DNA from: Streptococcus oralis
GTDB lineage: Bacteria > Bacillota > Bacilli > Lactobacillales > Streptococcaceae
Length of the DNA stretch: 64,000 nucleotides
NCBI RefSeq assembly: GCF_001578935.1
Contig: NZ_KQ969521.1
Coordinates: 577,530-641,529 of the forward strand
Direction: 5' to 3'
Of this stretch, positions 16,276 through 26,000 are shown one piece after another. How positions within the stretch are numbered: the first letter of the stretch is position 1; every line of letters begins with the position of its first letter. The notes below the pieces were generated by a model. That model saw nothing but the letters and a program-made list of their open reading frames with translations, did no database searches and was not told the origin of the DNA. Made by a program: the position numbers and the translations under genes.

Positions 16276-17193
16276 TCATTTCAATTCATTTGCCAAGATA
16301 GTCATATTTTCTTCTAAATTTTCCAGATAAGTTTGGTCATTTTGTGGGTCTGCCTCTAAAGGATTGAGTGTTTTCAGTCCCACACCTGTTGATTTGACCA
16401 GTGTTTCTGCCACTTTGGATGAGGCATTACTTTCTGTGAAAATCGTTTTCACCTTGAAGGTTTTGACAAATTCTTGGATTTCAGTTAATTGCCTTGCATT
16501 GGGTTCCTGCTCAGGAGAAATCCCAGCAATCCCCAACTGATTTAGCCCAAATCGTTTCGCTAGATAAGAAAAGGCTGTGTGTTGAGTGACGAAGGTCTTT
16601 TGTTGAACTTTTTCAAAAACAGGCTGGAACTTCTTGGTCAACTCTTGTGCTTTTGCGATAAATGCTTTGGCATTTTTTTGATAGATATCCTTGTGTTCGC
16701 TATCCACCTCAGACAATTTATCCGCAATAATCTGTGCTTCTTCTCCTGCTTTTTCTGGATCCAACCAAGTGTGAGGATCATAGAGTGTTTTCTCATCAAT
16801 CCCATCACCAACCTCAACATCCTCAAGACCAGATACACGATCCAAGGTCATGCCTTCAGACGCCTCTAAGACTCGTACCTTAGACTTTTGCAAGTTGGGA
16901 TCTAAACTTCCTGCCCAAGATTCTAAGGTTCGTGAATGATAGACAAAGACATCCGCGTCATAGATAGCTGCAATGTCGTTTGCCGATGGTTCAAAGGAAT
17001 GAATCCCGGTGCTAGACTGAATCATCCGTACATCGTTCAAATCTCCAGATACCTCTTTAACCATGGCATAGATGGGATAAAAGCTAGTTACGATTTTCAT
17101 CCCTTTGCTCTGCTGACTCTCCTTCTGACCACAAGCAGCCAAAACGAAAACGAAGGCGATTAGGAGAAAATAGACAATTGATTTTCTTTTCAT
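16276..17193 (-). CDS. adcAII: Zinc-binding lipoprotein AdcAII (Lmb)
   Basis: The 305-aa cluster A-I (ZnuA/TroA-like) solute-binding lipoprotein has a signal peptide with lipobox LAAC. The Zn ligands typical of AdcAII are present: His in GIHSFEPS, His in LYDPHTWLDP, His in FVTQHTAFSYLAKRF, and Glu in IFTESNASSKV. The His-rich loop of AdcA is absent. It delivers Zn2+ to the AdcCB transporter encoded elsewhere and has been called a laminin-binding protein in streptococci. It is first in the adcAII-phtD operon, behind AdcR boxes. Confidence 0.95.
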   Translation of the reverse strand: MKRKSIVYFLLIAFVFVLAACGQKESQQSKGMKIVTSFYPIYAMVKEVSGDLNDVRMIQSSTGIHSFEPSANDIAAIYDADVFVYHSRTLESWAGSLDPNLQKSKVRVLEASEGMTLDRVSGLEDVEVGDGIDEKTLYDPHTWLDPEKAGEEAQIIADKLSEVDSEHKDIYQKNAKAFIAKAQELTKKFQPVFEKVQQKTFVTQHTAFSYLAKRFGLNQLGIAGISPEQEPNARQLTEIQEFVKTFKVKTIFTESNASSKVAETLVKSTGVGLKTLNPLEADPQNDQTYLENLEENMTILANELK

Positions 17194-17225
17194 AAAAACT
17201 CCTTAACTAGTATTTAACTATTTAA

Positions 17226-17267
17226 TTAACCAGTAAATATTCTACACCCATTATCTCCTTATGTCAA
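17226..17267 (-). promoter_or_regulatory. Proximal adcAII promoter with AdcR box
   Basis: On the minus strand TTGACA-N17-TAGAAT is followed at once by TTTACTGGTTAA (17226-17237), an 11/12 match to the AdcR palindrome TTAACYRGTTAA. A half site (TTAACTAG) lies closer to the gene at 17203-17210. With zinc-loaded AdcR bound at the start site, adcAII-phtD should be off. Confidence 0.8.
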
Positions 17268-17451
17268 GATGTTTTTTCTATTTTCAAGTATCTCAATCAT
17301 CCATGACACAAGTTCCATTCATACTAATAGACTGGGATAGTTGATTCATTTCAATACTCTTTTAGAAACTTCATTTCAAACGGATACAGGCTCTTTTACT
17401 AAACAAACTTGTCTCTTTATCCCATTTTCAAACACTTCATTCCTTTTTTGA

Positions 17452-17513
17452 TTAACTGGTTAATATTCTACCCCTAATTTTACAACTTGTCAAGAATTTT
17501 GTGAACCAGTTAA
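17452..17513 (-). promoter_or_regulatory. Distal, duplicated AdcR-controlled promoter
   Basis: A second TTGACA-N17-TAGAAT unit is flanked on the downstream side by a perfect TTAACYRGTTAA palindrome (17452-17463). On the upstream side there is an 11/12 copy (17502-17513). Sequence around it repeats that of the proximal promoter, so it looks like a duplication. About 270 bp separate it from adcAII, with no convincing gene between. The 17194-17589 gap otherwise holds the ptsI terminator. Confidence 0.75.
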
Positions 17514-17552
17514 CTATTTTTTTGAAATCTCTTCATTTTCATCTCCAAACAC

Positions 17553-17582
17553 AAAAAATCCCTGCAACTGAGTTGCAAGGAC
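17553..17582 (-). terminator. Terminator of ptsHI
   Basis: CCTTGCAAC/GTTGCAGGG around a 3-base loop, followed by a T run on the minus strand just after ptsI. Confidence 0.8.
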
Positions 17583-17589
17583 TTTTCGA

Positions 17590-19323
17590 TTAATCAAAAT
17601 TAACGTATTCTTTTTGAAGTTCAAGAACTTCTTCCATTGTTGAGCATTCTGTAAGGGCACGGTTTGCGTACTCTTCCATCTTAGCTGTATCGAGTTTCTT
17701 CATCAAGCTACGTGTACGAAGTACAGATGTTGCAGACATAGAGAACTCATCCAAGCCCATTCCGACAAGAAGTGGAACAGCTTGTTGGTCACCAGCCATC
17801 TCACCACACATACCAGCCCATTTACCTTCAGCGTGAGCTGCTTTGATAACGTTGTTGATCAAACGTAGGATAGATGGGTTGTATGGTTGGTAAAGGTATG
17901 AAACTTGTTCGTTCATACGATCTGCTGCCATTGTGTATTGAATCAAGTCGTTTGTACCAATTGAGAAGAAGTCAACTTCTTTAGCAAATTGGTCTGCAAG
18001 CATTGCTGCTGCTGGGATTTCGATCATGATACCAACTTGGATATTATCCGCAACTGCAACACCTTCAGCAAGAAGGTTTGCTTTTTCTTCGTCAAAGACT
18101 GCTTTCGCTGCACGGAATTCTTTCAAGAGCGCAACCATTGGGAACATGATACGCAATTGACCGTGAACAGACGCACGAAGAAGGGCACGGATTTGAGTGC
18201 GGAACATAGCATCTCCAGTCTCAGAGATAGAGATACGAAGGGCACGGAATCCAAGGAATGGGTTCATTTCGTGAGGCATATCGAAGTAAGGAAGTTCCTT
18301 ATCTCCACCGATATCCATTGTACGAACAACAACAGGTTTACCGTTCATTCCTTCAAGTACAGCCTTGTAAGCTTCGTACTGCTCGTCTTCTGTTGGGAAG
18401 TCTTGAGAATCCATGTACAAGAACTCTGTACGGTAAAGACCAACAGCTTCAGCACCGTTGTCATTGACACCTTCAACGTCTTTTGGAGTACCGATGTTGG
18501 CAGCCAATTCAAAGTGTTTACCATCAGCAGTTACTGTTTGTGCGTCTTTCAAGAGCGCCCATTCAGCTTTTTGTTTCGCATAAGCTTCACCAGCAGCCTT
18601 GAATTCTGCCGCTTGCTCATCAGTTGGGTTGATAATAACCTCACCTGTGATACCGTTAACGGCAAGAATATCACCGTCTTTAACGATTTCAGTAATGTTG
18701 TTTGTACCCAGTACTGCTGCAATTTCAAGCGTACGCGCCATGATAGCTGAGTGGCTTGTACGTCCACCAATGTTGGTTACAAAAGCTTTTACAAAGTTTT
18801 TGTCCAATTGAGCTGTATCAGACGGTGTCAAGTCATGCGCAATCACAATCACTTCTTCATTGATAGAAGCTGGGTTTGGCAATTTCTTACCAAGGAGGTT
18901 TGCCAATACACGTTTTGTCACGTCGCGGATATCCGCTGCACGTTCTTGCATGTATGGGTTGTCTTCCATACCTTCAAAGATAGTGATAAACATGTCTGTT
19001 ACTTCTTTCAGACCTGCTTCTGCATTCACTTTCTTGGCACGGATTGTTTCTTTGATCTGGCTGATCATTTCTGGGTCAGCCAGAACCATTAAGTGAGCGT
19101 CAAAAACTTGAGCAGCTTCTTCACCGAGCGTACCTACTGCTTTCTCACGAATAACAGAAAGCTCGTCTTGTGATGCCTGTAGAGCGGCATCAAGGCGAGC
19201 TTCTTCTGCGTTTGTATCTTCGACTGTAATAGTCTCAAATGACAAATCCGGTTGAACGAGTAGATATGCTTTTGCAACTGCAACACCGTCAGATGCTGCG
19301 ATTCCTTTAAGCATTTCTGTCAT
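17590..19323 (-). CDS. ptsI: Phosphoenolpyruvate-protein phosphotransferase (Enzyme I)
   Basis: Enzyme I takes phosphate from PEP onto its own histidine and passes it to HPr, powering all PTS sugar uptake including the lac and gat systems in this window. It is 577 aa, with the HPr-binding and phosphohistidine N-domain ([12 protein letters not shown], His191). The PEP-binding C-domain has [16 protein letters not shown], and [14 protein letters not shown] and GMCGEMAGD (catalytic Cys) near the end. It begins 5 bp after ptsH in the same operon. Confidence 0.97.
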   Translation of the reverse strand: MTEMLKGIAASDGVAVAKAYLLVQPDLSFETITVEDTNAEEARLDAALQASQDELSVIREKAVGTLGEEAAQVFDAHLMVLADPEMISQIKETIRAKKVNAEAGLKEVTDMFITIFEGMEDNPYMQERAADIRDVTKRVLANLLGKKLPNPASINEEVIVIAHDLTPSDTAQLDKNFVKAFVTNIGGRTSHSAIMARTLEIAAVLGTNNITEIVKDGDILAVNGITGEVIINPTDEQAAEFKAAGEAYAKQKAEWALLKDAQTVTADGKHFELAANIGTPKDVEGVNDNGAEAVGLYRTEFLYMDSQDFPTEDEQYEAYKAVLEGMNGKPVVVRTMDIGGDKELPYFDMPHEMNPFLGFRALRISISETGDAMFRTQIRALLRASVHGQLRIMFPMVALLKEFRAAKAVFDEEKANLLAEGVAVADNIQVGIMIEIPAAAMLADQFAKEVDFFSIGTNDLIQYTMAADRMNEQVSYLYQPYNPSILRLINNVIKAAHAEGKWAGMCGEMAGDQQAVPLLVGMGLDEFSMSATSVLRTRSLMKKLDTAKMEEYANRALTECSTMEEVLELQKEYVNFD

Positions 19324-19328
19324 TTTCC

Positions 19329-19592
19329 TTATGCCAATCCTTCTTTTTCCATAGTTTCAGTGATAGCAGCGATTGCGTCGTCAGCATCTGCACCTTCAGC
19401 TGAAATTGTAACGTCAGCACCTTGGCCAACACCAAGACTCATAACACCCATGATAGATTTAAGGTTTACTGATTTACCTTTGTATTCAAGAGTGATATCT
19501 GAAGCAAATTTGCTAGCTGTTTGAACCAACAATGTTGCTGGACGTGCGTGAATACCTGTTTCTGCCACTACGTGGAAATCTTTAGAAGCCAT
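19329..19592 (-). CDS. ptsH: Phosphocarrier protein HPr
   Basis: HPr shuttles phosphate from Enzyme I to sugar-specific EIIA domains. The 87-aa protein has the catalytic His15 ([10 protein letters not shown]) and regulatory Ser46 ([11 protein letters not shown]), the HPr kinase target. HPr-Ser46-P is the CcpA co-repressor acting at cre sites such as those before lacT and pepT. A well-spaced AAAGGAG precedes the start. First gene of ptsHI. Confidence 0.98.
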   Translation of the reverse strand: MASKDFHVVAETGIHARPATLLVQTASKFASDITLEYKGKSVNLKSIMGVMSLGVGQGADVTISAEGADADDAIAAITETMEKEGLA

Positions 19593-19654
19593 AGTTTGAC
19601 TCTCCTTTAATTGTTTCTTTTTTGAGTTACATGTGATAACCCTTACAATTTTAT

Positions 19655-19683
19655 ATTATAACATCTTCTAGGATATTTTTCAA
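19655..19683 (-). promoter_or_regulatory. Promoter of ptsHI
   Basis: TTGAAA-N17-TATAAT on the minus strand, about 60 bp before ptsH. The 19593-19954 gap holds this promoter, the NrdR boxes and the nrdH promoter; nothing else was seen. Confidence 0.65.
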
Positions 19684-19825
19684 GTATTTTATTGACTTTC
19701 TTCTATTTCCTTTCTGATAACTTGCTGAAAATCTTCTATTTTTCTTACCGAGATACAGTATATAGTTTTTTTGTTTTGATAAACTTTGATAGTTCAATGA
19801 AAAACTAATTTTACACTCTGATAAA

Positions 19826-19841
19826 ACACTATATATTGTGT
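19826..19841. promoter_or_regulatory. NrdR box upstream of nrdH
   Basis: ACACTATATATTGTGT is a near-perfect 16-bp palindrome matching the NrdR operator consensus. A weaker copy (TACAGTATATAGTTTT) lies at 19754-19769, 72 bp away. Both are upstream of the nrdH -35. NrdR-ATP/dATP should repress the reductase genes when nucleotides are plentiful. Confidence 0.75.
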
Positions 19842-19890
19842 CTTTGTTTTGAAACTGTAACTTTTTAGCACAAGATTTAGTTTAAAAAGT

Positions 19891-19918
19891 TTGACAAAGT
19901 TTTTTTTTCTGATATACT
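19891..19918 (+). promoter_or_regulatory. Promoter of nrdH-nrdE
   Basis: TTGACA and TGA-TATACT (extended -10), 16-bp spacer, about 30 bp before nrdH. Confidence 0.75.
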
Positions 19919-19954
19919 AAGAAAGTAATCTATTTTGAAAGAGGAGTTACAGAA

Positions 19955-20173
19955 ATGGTAACCGTTTATTCTAAAAATAACTGCGTCCAATGTAAAATGA
20001 CCAAACGTTTCTTGGACAGCAACAATGTCGCTTATCGTGAAATCAATCTTGATGAACAGCCTGAGTATATCGATCAAGTCCGTGAACTTGGTTTTAGCGC
20101 TGCTCCTGTTATCCAAACACCAACTGAAGTCTTTTCAGGCTTCCAACCAGGAAAACTGAAACAATTAGCATAA
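19955..20173 (+). CDS. nrdH: Glutaredoxin-like protein NrdH
   Basis: A 72-aa thioredoxin-fold electron donor for the class Ib ribonucleotide reductase. The redox motif C-V-Q-C follows the first strand (VTVYSKNNCVQC), and the family's C-terminal SGFQPGKL is present. AGAGGAG is well placed before the ATG. It lies 81 bp before nrdE, which it reduces. Confidence 0.95.
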   Translation: MVTVYSKNNCVQCKMTKRFLDSNNVAYREINLDEQPEYIDQVRELGFSAAPVIQTPTEVFSGFQPGKLKQLA

Positions 20174-20254
20174 TCTTAGTACATCATCCAGAAGAAACTC
20201 GCTTCTAGGGCTAACTTAGAGGCCTTTCTTTTGTAATTAGATAAAGGAAATTTT

Positions 20255-22414
20255 ATGGGATTAAAACATCTTGAGGACGTAACTTACTTCCGTCTCAATA
20301 ACGAAATCAACCGTCCTGTCAATGGACAAATCATGCTCCATAAAGATAAAGAAGCCTTGGATGCCTTCTTTAAAGAAAATGTGGTTCCAAATACCATGGT
20401 TTTTGATTCAATTACTGATAAAATCAACTACCTCATTGAACACAACTACATCGAAACTGCATTTCTCAAGAAATACCGTCCAGAGTTTTTGGAAGAACTG
20501 CATCAATTTATCAAAGACCAAAACTTCCAATTCAAGTCATTCATGGCAGCCTACAAGTTTTACAATCAGTATGCCTTGAAGACTAATGACGGTGAATACT
20601 ACCTTGAAAGTATGGAAGACCGTGTCTTCTTTAACGCGCTTTATTTTGCTGATGGAGATGAAGCCATTGCGACAGATATCGCCAATGAAATCATTCACCA
20701 ACGTTACCAACCTGCTACGCCTTCCTTCTTGAATGCTGGTCGTGCTCGTCGTGGGGAGTTGGTTTCCTGCTTCTTGATCCAAGTAACGGATGATATGAAC
20801 TCAATCGGACGCTCCATCAACTCAGCCCTTCAACTTTCGCGTATCGGTGGCGGTGTGGGAATTACCCTTAGCAACCTGCGTGAGGCTGGCGCACCGATCA
20901 AGGGTTATGAAGGGGCGGCTTCTGGTGTCGTACCGGTTATGAAACTTTTTGAAGATAGCTTCTCCTACTCCAACCAACTCGGCCAACGTCAAGGAGCTGG
21001 AGTTGTTTACCTCAATGTTTTTCACCCTGACATTATTGCCTTTCTTTCAACTAAGAAAGAAAATGCCGATGAAAAAGTTCGTGTCAAGACTCTTTCGCTT
21101 GGTGTCGTTGTTCCAGATAAGTTCTACGAATTGGCTCGTAAAAATGAAGACATGTACCTCTTTAGCCCCTACTCAGTGGAGCTTGAATATGGTGTGCCTT
21201 TCAACTACATCGACATCACAGAAAAATACGATGAATTGGTGGCCAATCCAAACATCCGCAAGACCAAAATCAAGGCGCGTGATTTGGAAACTGAAATCTC
21301 TAAATTGCAACAAGAATCTGGTTACCCTTATGTCGTCAACATTGATACGGCTAACCGTGCAAATCCTGTTGATGGAAAGATTATCATGAGTAACTTGTGT
21401 TCTGAGATTCTTCAAGTTCAAGAACCAAGTCTTCTCAATGATGCCCAAGAATTCCTGCAAATGGGAACCGACATCTCATGTAACCTGGGATCAACCAACG
21501 TGGTCAACATGATGACCTCACCTGACTTTGGTCGTTCGATCCGTGCTATGGTTCGTGCTTTGACGTTCGTTACAGATAGTTCCCACATCGTAGCTGTTCC
21601 TACTATTGATAACGGAAACAGCCAAGCGCATACCTTTGGTCTTGGTGCTATGGGGCTTCACAGCTACCTTGCCCAACAACTCATCGAATACGGATCACCT
21701 GAGTCAATTGAATTTACAAGCATCTACTTTATGCTTATGAACTACTGGACCTTGGTTGAGTCAAACAATATTGCGCGCGAACGTGGTATCACCTTCCACA
21801 ACTTTGAAAAATCAGACTATGCTAACGGTAGCTACTTTGACAAGTATGTGACAGGCGAGTTTGTTCCAAAATCAGACCGTGTTAAAGAACTCTTCAAAGA
21901 TGTCTTTATCCCAAGTGCTGCTGATTGGGCTGAACTTCGCGAAAAGGTTCAAGCAAATGGTCTTTATCACCAAAACCGTCTAGCTGTTGCACCAAATGGT
22001 TCTATCAGCTACATCAACGACGTTTCTGCTTCTATCCACCCGATTACACAACGTATCGAAGAACGTCAAGAGAAGAAAATCGGTAAGATCTACTACCCTG
22101 CCGCAGGCTTGTCTACAGATACCATTCCTTACTACACTTCTGCTTATGACATGGATATGCGTAAGGTGATTGATGTTTACGCTGCTGCAACAGAGCACGT
22201 GGACCAAGGGCTTTCACTCACCCTCTTCATGCGCAGTGACATTCCAAAAGGCCTCTACGAATGGAAGAAAGAAAACAAACAAACGACTCGTGACTTGTCA
22301 ATCCTTCGTAACTACGCCTTTAACAAGGGCATCAAGTCTATCTACTACGTCCGTACCTTTACAGACGACGGTGGAGAAGTCGGTGCCAACCAATGTGAGA
22401 GCTGTGTGATTTAA
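20255..22414 (+). CDS. nrdE: Class Ib ribonucleoside-diphosphate reductase, alpha subunit
   Basis: NrdE is the catalytic subunit that reduces NDPs to dNDPs, using a radical generated on NrdF. At 719 aa it has family length and lacks an N-terminal ATP cone, as class Ib enzymes do. Visible parts are VSCFLIQVTDDM (first active-site Cys), SNLCSEI with the thiyl-radical Cys, NLGSTNV, and a C-terminal CESCV dithiol that NrdH reduces. AAGGA precedes the ATG. A strong terminator follows, so nrdF has its own transcription. Confidence 0.97.
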   Translation: MGLKHLEDVTYFRLNNEINRPVNGQIMLHKDKEALDAFFKENVVPNTMVFDSITDKINYLIEHNYIETAFLKKYRPEFLEELHQFIKDQNFQFKSFMAAYKFYNQYALKTNDGEYYLESMEDRVFFNALYFADGDEAIATDIANEIIHQRYQPATPSFLNAGRARRGELVSCFLIQVTDDMNSIGRSINSALQLSRIGGGVGITLSNLREAGAPIKGYEGAASGVVPVMKLFEDSFSYSNQLGQRQGAGVVYLNVFHPDIIAFLSTKKENADEKVRVKTLSLGVVVPDKFYELARKNEDMYLFSPYSVELEYGVPFNYIDITEKYDELVANPNIRKTKIKARDLETEISKLQQESGYPYVVNIDTANRANPVDGKIIMSNLCSEILQVQEPSLLNDAQEFLQMGTDISCNLGSTNVVNMMTSPDFGRSIRAMVRALTFVTDSSHIVAVPTIDNGNSQAHTFGLGAMGLHSYLAQQLIEYGSPESIEFTSIYFMLMNYWTLVESNNIARERGITFHNFEKSDYANGSYFDKYVTGEFVPKSDRVKELFKDVFIPSAADWAELREKVQANGLYHQNRLAVAPNGSISYINDVSASIHPITQRIEERQEKKIGKIYYPAAGLSTDTIPYYTSAYDMDMRKVIDVYAAATEHVDQGLSLTLFMRSDIPKGLYEWKKENKQTTRDLSILRNYAFNKGIKSIYYVRTFTDDGGEVGANQCESCVI

Positions 22415-22506
22415 TTTTTATCTGAGGCAACCACATTTTCTCAGACTACTGATTAAGTTACCCGCCAGACAAAACTTGATAAGTATCTTAAATACTATGA
22501 AAAACT

Positions 22507-22530
22507 AAAAAGTCGGTCTTCCGACTTTTT
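22507..22530 (+). terminator. Terminator of nrdE
   Basis: AAAAGTCGG/CCGACTTTT with a TCTT loop and a T run, in the 194-bp gap between nrdE and nrdF. The rest of the gap is the nrdF leader with a weak promoter around 22550. Confidence 0.8.
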
Positions 22531-22608
22531 GTGCGATACTCTTCTCAGACTATGATAAAATAGAGATGATTCGACAATCGCATTATTACATACAGAAAGA
22601 GATTTCAA

Positions 22609-23571
22609 ATGGAAACTTACTACAAAGCCATTAACTGGAATGCCATCGAAGATGTCATCGACAAATCAACTTGGGAAAAGCTGACAGAGCAATTCTGGCT
22701 CGATACGCGTATCCCCTTGTCAAATGACCTAGACGACTGGAGAAAACTATCAAACAAAGAAAAAGACTTGGTTGGAAAAGTCTTTGGTGGTTTGACCCTT
22801 TTAGATACCATGCAATCTGAAACAGGGGTTCAAGCGCTTCGCGCAGACATCCGTACACCGCATGAGGAAGCTGTTTTCAACAACATCCAATTTATGGAAT
22901 CTGTCCACGCAAAATCCTATTCTTCTATCTTTTCAACCTTGAATACCAAGGCTGAAATCGAAGAAATCTTTGAATGGACCAACACTAACCCCTACCTTCA
23001 GAGAAAAGCTGAAATTATCAATGAAATCTACCTCAATGGTAGCCCTCTAGAAAAGAAAGTTGCCAGCGTTTTCCTTGAAACCTTCCTCTTCTACTCTGGT
23101 TTCTTCACCCCACTCTACTATCTCGGTAACAACAAACTGGCCAACGTTGCGGAAATCATCAAACTGATCATCCGTGATGAGTCTGTTCATGGTACCTACA
23201 TTGGTTACAAATTCCAACTTGGTTTCAATGAATTGTCTGAAGAAGAGCAAGAAAAACTGAAAGAATGGATGTACGACCTGCTCTACACTCTCTACGAGAA
23301 CGAAGAGGGCTATACAGAGAGCCTCTATGACGGTGTTGGCTGGACTGAGGAAGTTAAAACCTTCCTTCGTTACAATGCCAATAAAGCTCTTATGAACCTC
23401 GGACAAGATCCTCTCTTTCCTGACTCAGCAGATGACGTCAATCCAATCGTTATGAACGGAATCTCAACAGGAACTTCTAACCACGACTTCTTCTCTCAAG
23501 TCGGAAATGGTTACCTCCTTGGTGAAGTTGAAGCCATGCAAGACGAGGATTACAACTACGGCTTAGATTAA
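22609..23571 (+). CDS. nrdF: Class Ib ribonucleoside-diphosphate reductase, beta subunit
   Basis: NrdF is the 320-aa small subunit holding the Mn2/Fe2-tyrosyl radical cofactor. Metal-ligand segments are visible: the VQALRADIRTPHEEAVFNNI region, QFMESVHAKSYS (Glu and His) and KLIIRDESVHGTYIG (Glu and His). The C-terminal tail that docks on NrdE ends DEDYNYGLD. It follows nrdE but after a terminator. The flavodoxin NrdI, needed for Mn-cofactor assembly, is not in this window. Confidence 0.96.
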   Translation: METYYKAINWNAIEDVIDKSTWEKLTEQFWLDTRIPLSNDLDDWRKLSNKEKDLVGKVFGGLTLLDTMQSETGVQALRADIRTPHEEAVFNNIQFMESVHAKSYSSIFSTLNTKAEIEEIFEWTNTNPYLQRKAEIINEIYLNGSPLEKKVASVFLETFLFYSGFFTPLYYLGNNKLANVAEIIKLIIRDESVHGTYIGYKFQLGFNELSEEEQEKLKEWMYDLLYTLYENEEGYTESLYDGVGWTEEVKTFLRYNANKALMNLGQDPLFPDSADDVNPIVMNGISTGTSNHDFFSQVGNGYLLGEVEAMQDEDYNYGLD

Positions 23572-23586
23572 TTTGACCAATCATTC

Positions 23587-23625
23587 AAAATATCATGGTT
23601 TGTTTAAAACAACCATGATATTTTT
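23587..23625 (+). terminator. Terminator of nrdF
   Basis: AATATCATGGTT/AACCATGATATT with a 10-base loop and a T run. Confidence 0.85.
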
Positions 23626-23710
23626 GTTTTTGTTTTATTTTGTTTTTTTCTATTTGATTGATTGAGCGTTTTATGGTAAGATAATAATAGTAGAAATCGA
23701 GGTGATAAGG

Positions 23711-24475
23711 ATGCTAAAGCAAGAAAAACTAGATAGTATTCTAGAAGCAGTAAACACAAAAGGCACTATTACTGTAAAAGAGATTATGGAGAGTCTTGAT
23801 GTATCAGATATGACAGCTCGCCGCTATTTACAAGAATTGGCAGACAAGGATTTGCTGGTTCGTGTGCACGGTGGCGCTGAAAAACTTCGTACAGGTTCTC
23901 TCTTAAACAACGAACGCTCAAACGTTGAAAAACAAGGCTTGCAGATTGCTGAAAAACAAGAAATTAGCCGTTTTGCAGGGCATTTGATTGACGAAGGTGA
24001 AACTATTTTTATCGGGCCGGGAACAACCTTGGAATGTTTTGCTCGTGAGCTCCCAATTGATAATATTCGTGTTGTAACAAACAGTCTTCCTGTTTTTCTC
24101 ATCCTAAACGAACGAAAACTAACAGATTTAATCTTGATTGGTGGAAATTATCGCTCTATCACTGGTGCTTTTGTGGGAACACTCACCTTGCAGGATTTGA
24201 CCAACCTTCAGTTTTCTAAAGCTTTTGTAAGTTGTAATGGTATTAAGGATAAGGCAATTGCTACTTTCAGTGAAGAAGAGGGCGAGGTACAACGAATCGC
24301 CTTGAGCAATGCCAATAAAAAATACTTACTGGCAGACCACAGTAAGTTTAATAAGTTTGATTTTTACACTTTTTACAATATCTCAGAGATTGATACCATC
24401 GTTTCAGATTCCAAACTGAGTCAGGAGACATTTGAAGAACTGTCGAAACAAACAACCATTCTTTTATCAAAATAA
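23711..24475 (+). CDS. lacR: DeoR-family lactose operon repressor LacR
   Basis: A 254-aa DeoR-type repressor that binds the lac promoters and is released by tagatose-6-phosphate in related cocci. An N-terminal helix-turn-helix (VKEIMESLDVSDMTARRYL) is followed by the DeoR sugar-phosphate sensor domain (VHGGAEKLR, IFIGPGTTLECFA, VVTNSLPV, LIGGNYR, LLADHSKFNKFDF). ATG 23711 is preferred over a GTG three codons earlier because GAGGTG sits 6 bases before it. It is convergent with lacG and should control the lac and probably the gat promoters. Confidence 0.93.
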   Translation: MLKQEKLDSILEAVNTKGTITVKEIMESLDVSDMTARRYLQELADKDLLVRVHGGAEKLRTGSLLNNERSNVEKQGLQIAEKQEISRFAGHLIDEGETIFIGPGTTLECFARELPIDNIRVVTNSLPVFLILNERKLTDLILIGGNYRSITGAFVGTLTLQDLTNLQFSKAFVSCNGIKDKAIATFSEEEGEVQRIALSNANKKYLLADHSKFNKFDFYTFYNISEIDTIVSDSKLSQETFEELSKQTTILLSK

Positions 24476-24506
24476 AAATTCCCCTGCCTTTTGGCGGGGA
24501 ATTTTT
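24474..24506. terminator. Bidirectional terminator between lacR and lacG
   Basis: AAAATTCCCC/GGGGAATTTT with an 11-base loop and A/T tracts on both sides. It lies between convergent genes. Confidence 0.85.
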
Positions 24507-24514
24507 GTTGAATT

Positions 24515-25933
<1,419 letters not shown>

Positions 25934-25943
25934 TCAAGAAATA

Positions 25944-25993
25944 GAAATGAGATGGAGAGGAGGCTAGTGAGGCTTTATTCTCCATCTCACTTC
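25944..25993 (-). repeat. Long inverted repeat between lacE and lacG
   Basis: GAAGTGAGATGGAGA and TCTCCATCTCATTTC (minus strand) form a 15-bp stem with one G-T pair and a 20-base loop. It has no T tract. It is likely an mRNA stability or processing hairpin that protects the lacFE part or sets lacG levels. Confidence 0.7.
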
Positions 25994-26000
25994 TAAAATT

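Noticed and set aside
17380-17452. A seven-codon start (ATG-AAG-TGT-TTG...) after the distal AdcR promoter as a real gene
   Set aside because: Too short, and the GGA is directly against the ATG. At most it is a remnant, noted under the promoter finding.
17989-18750. Long open frame (253 codons) antisense to ptsI
   Set aside because: It lies wholly opposite a highly conserved PTS gene, is Cys/Phe-rich with no recognisable domain, and has no ribosome site. It is a shadow of ptsI codon bias.
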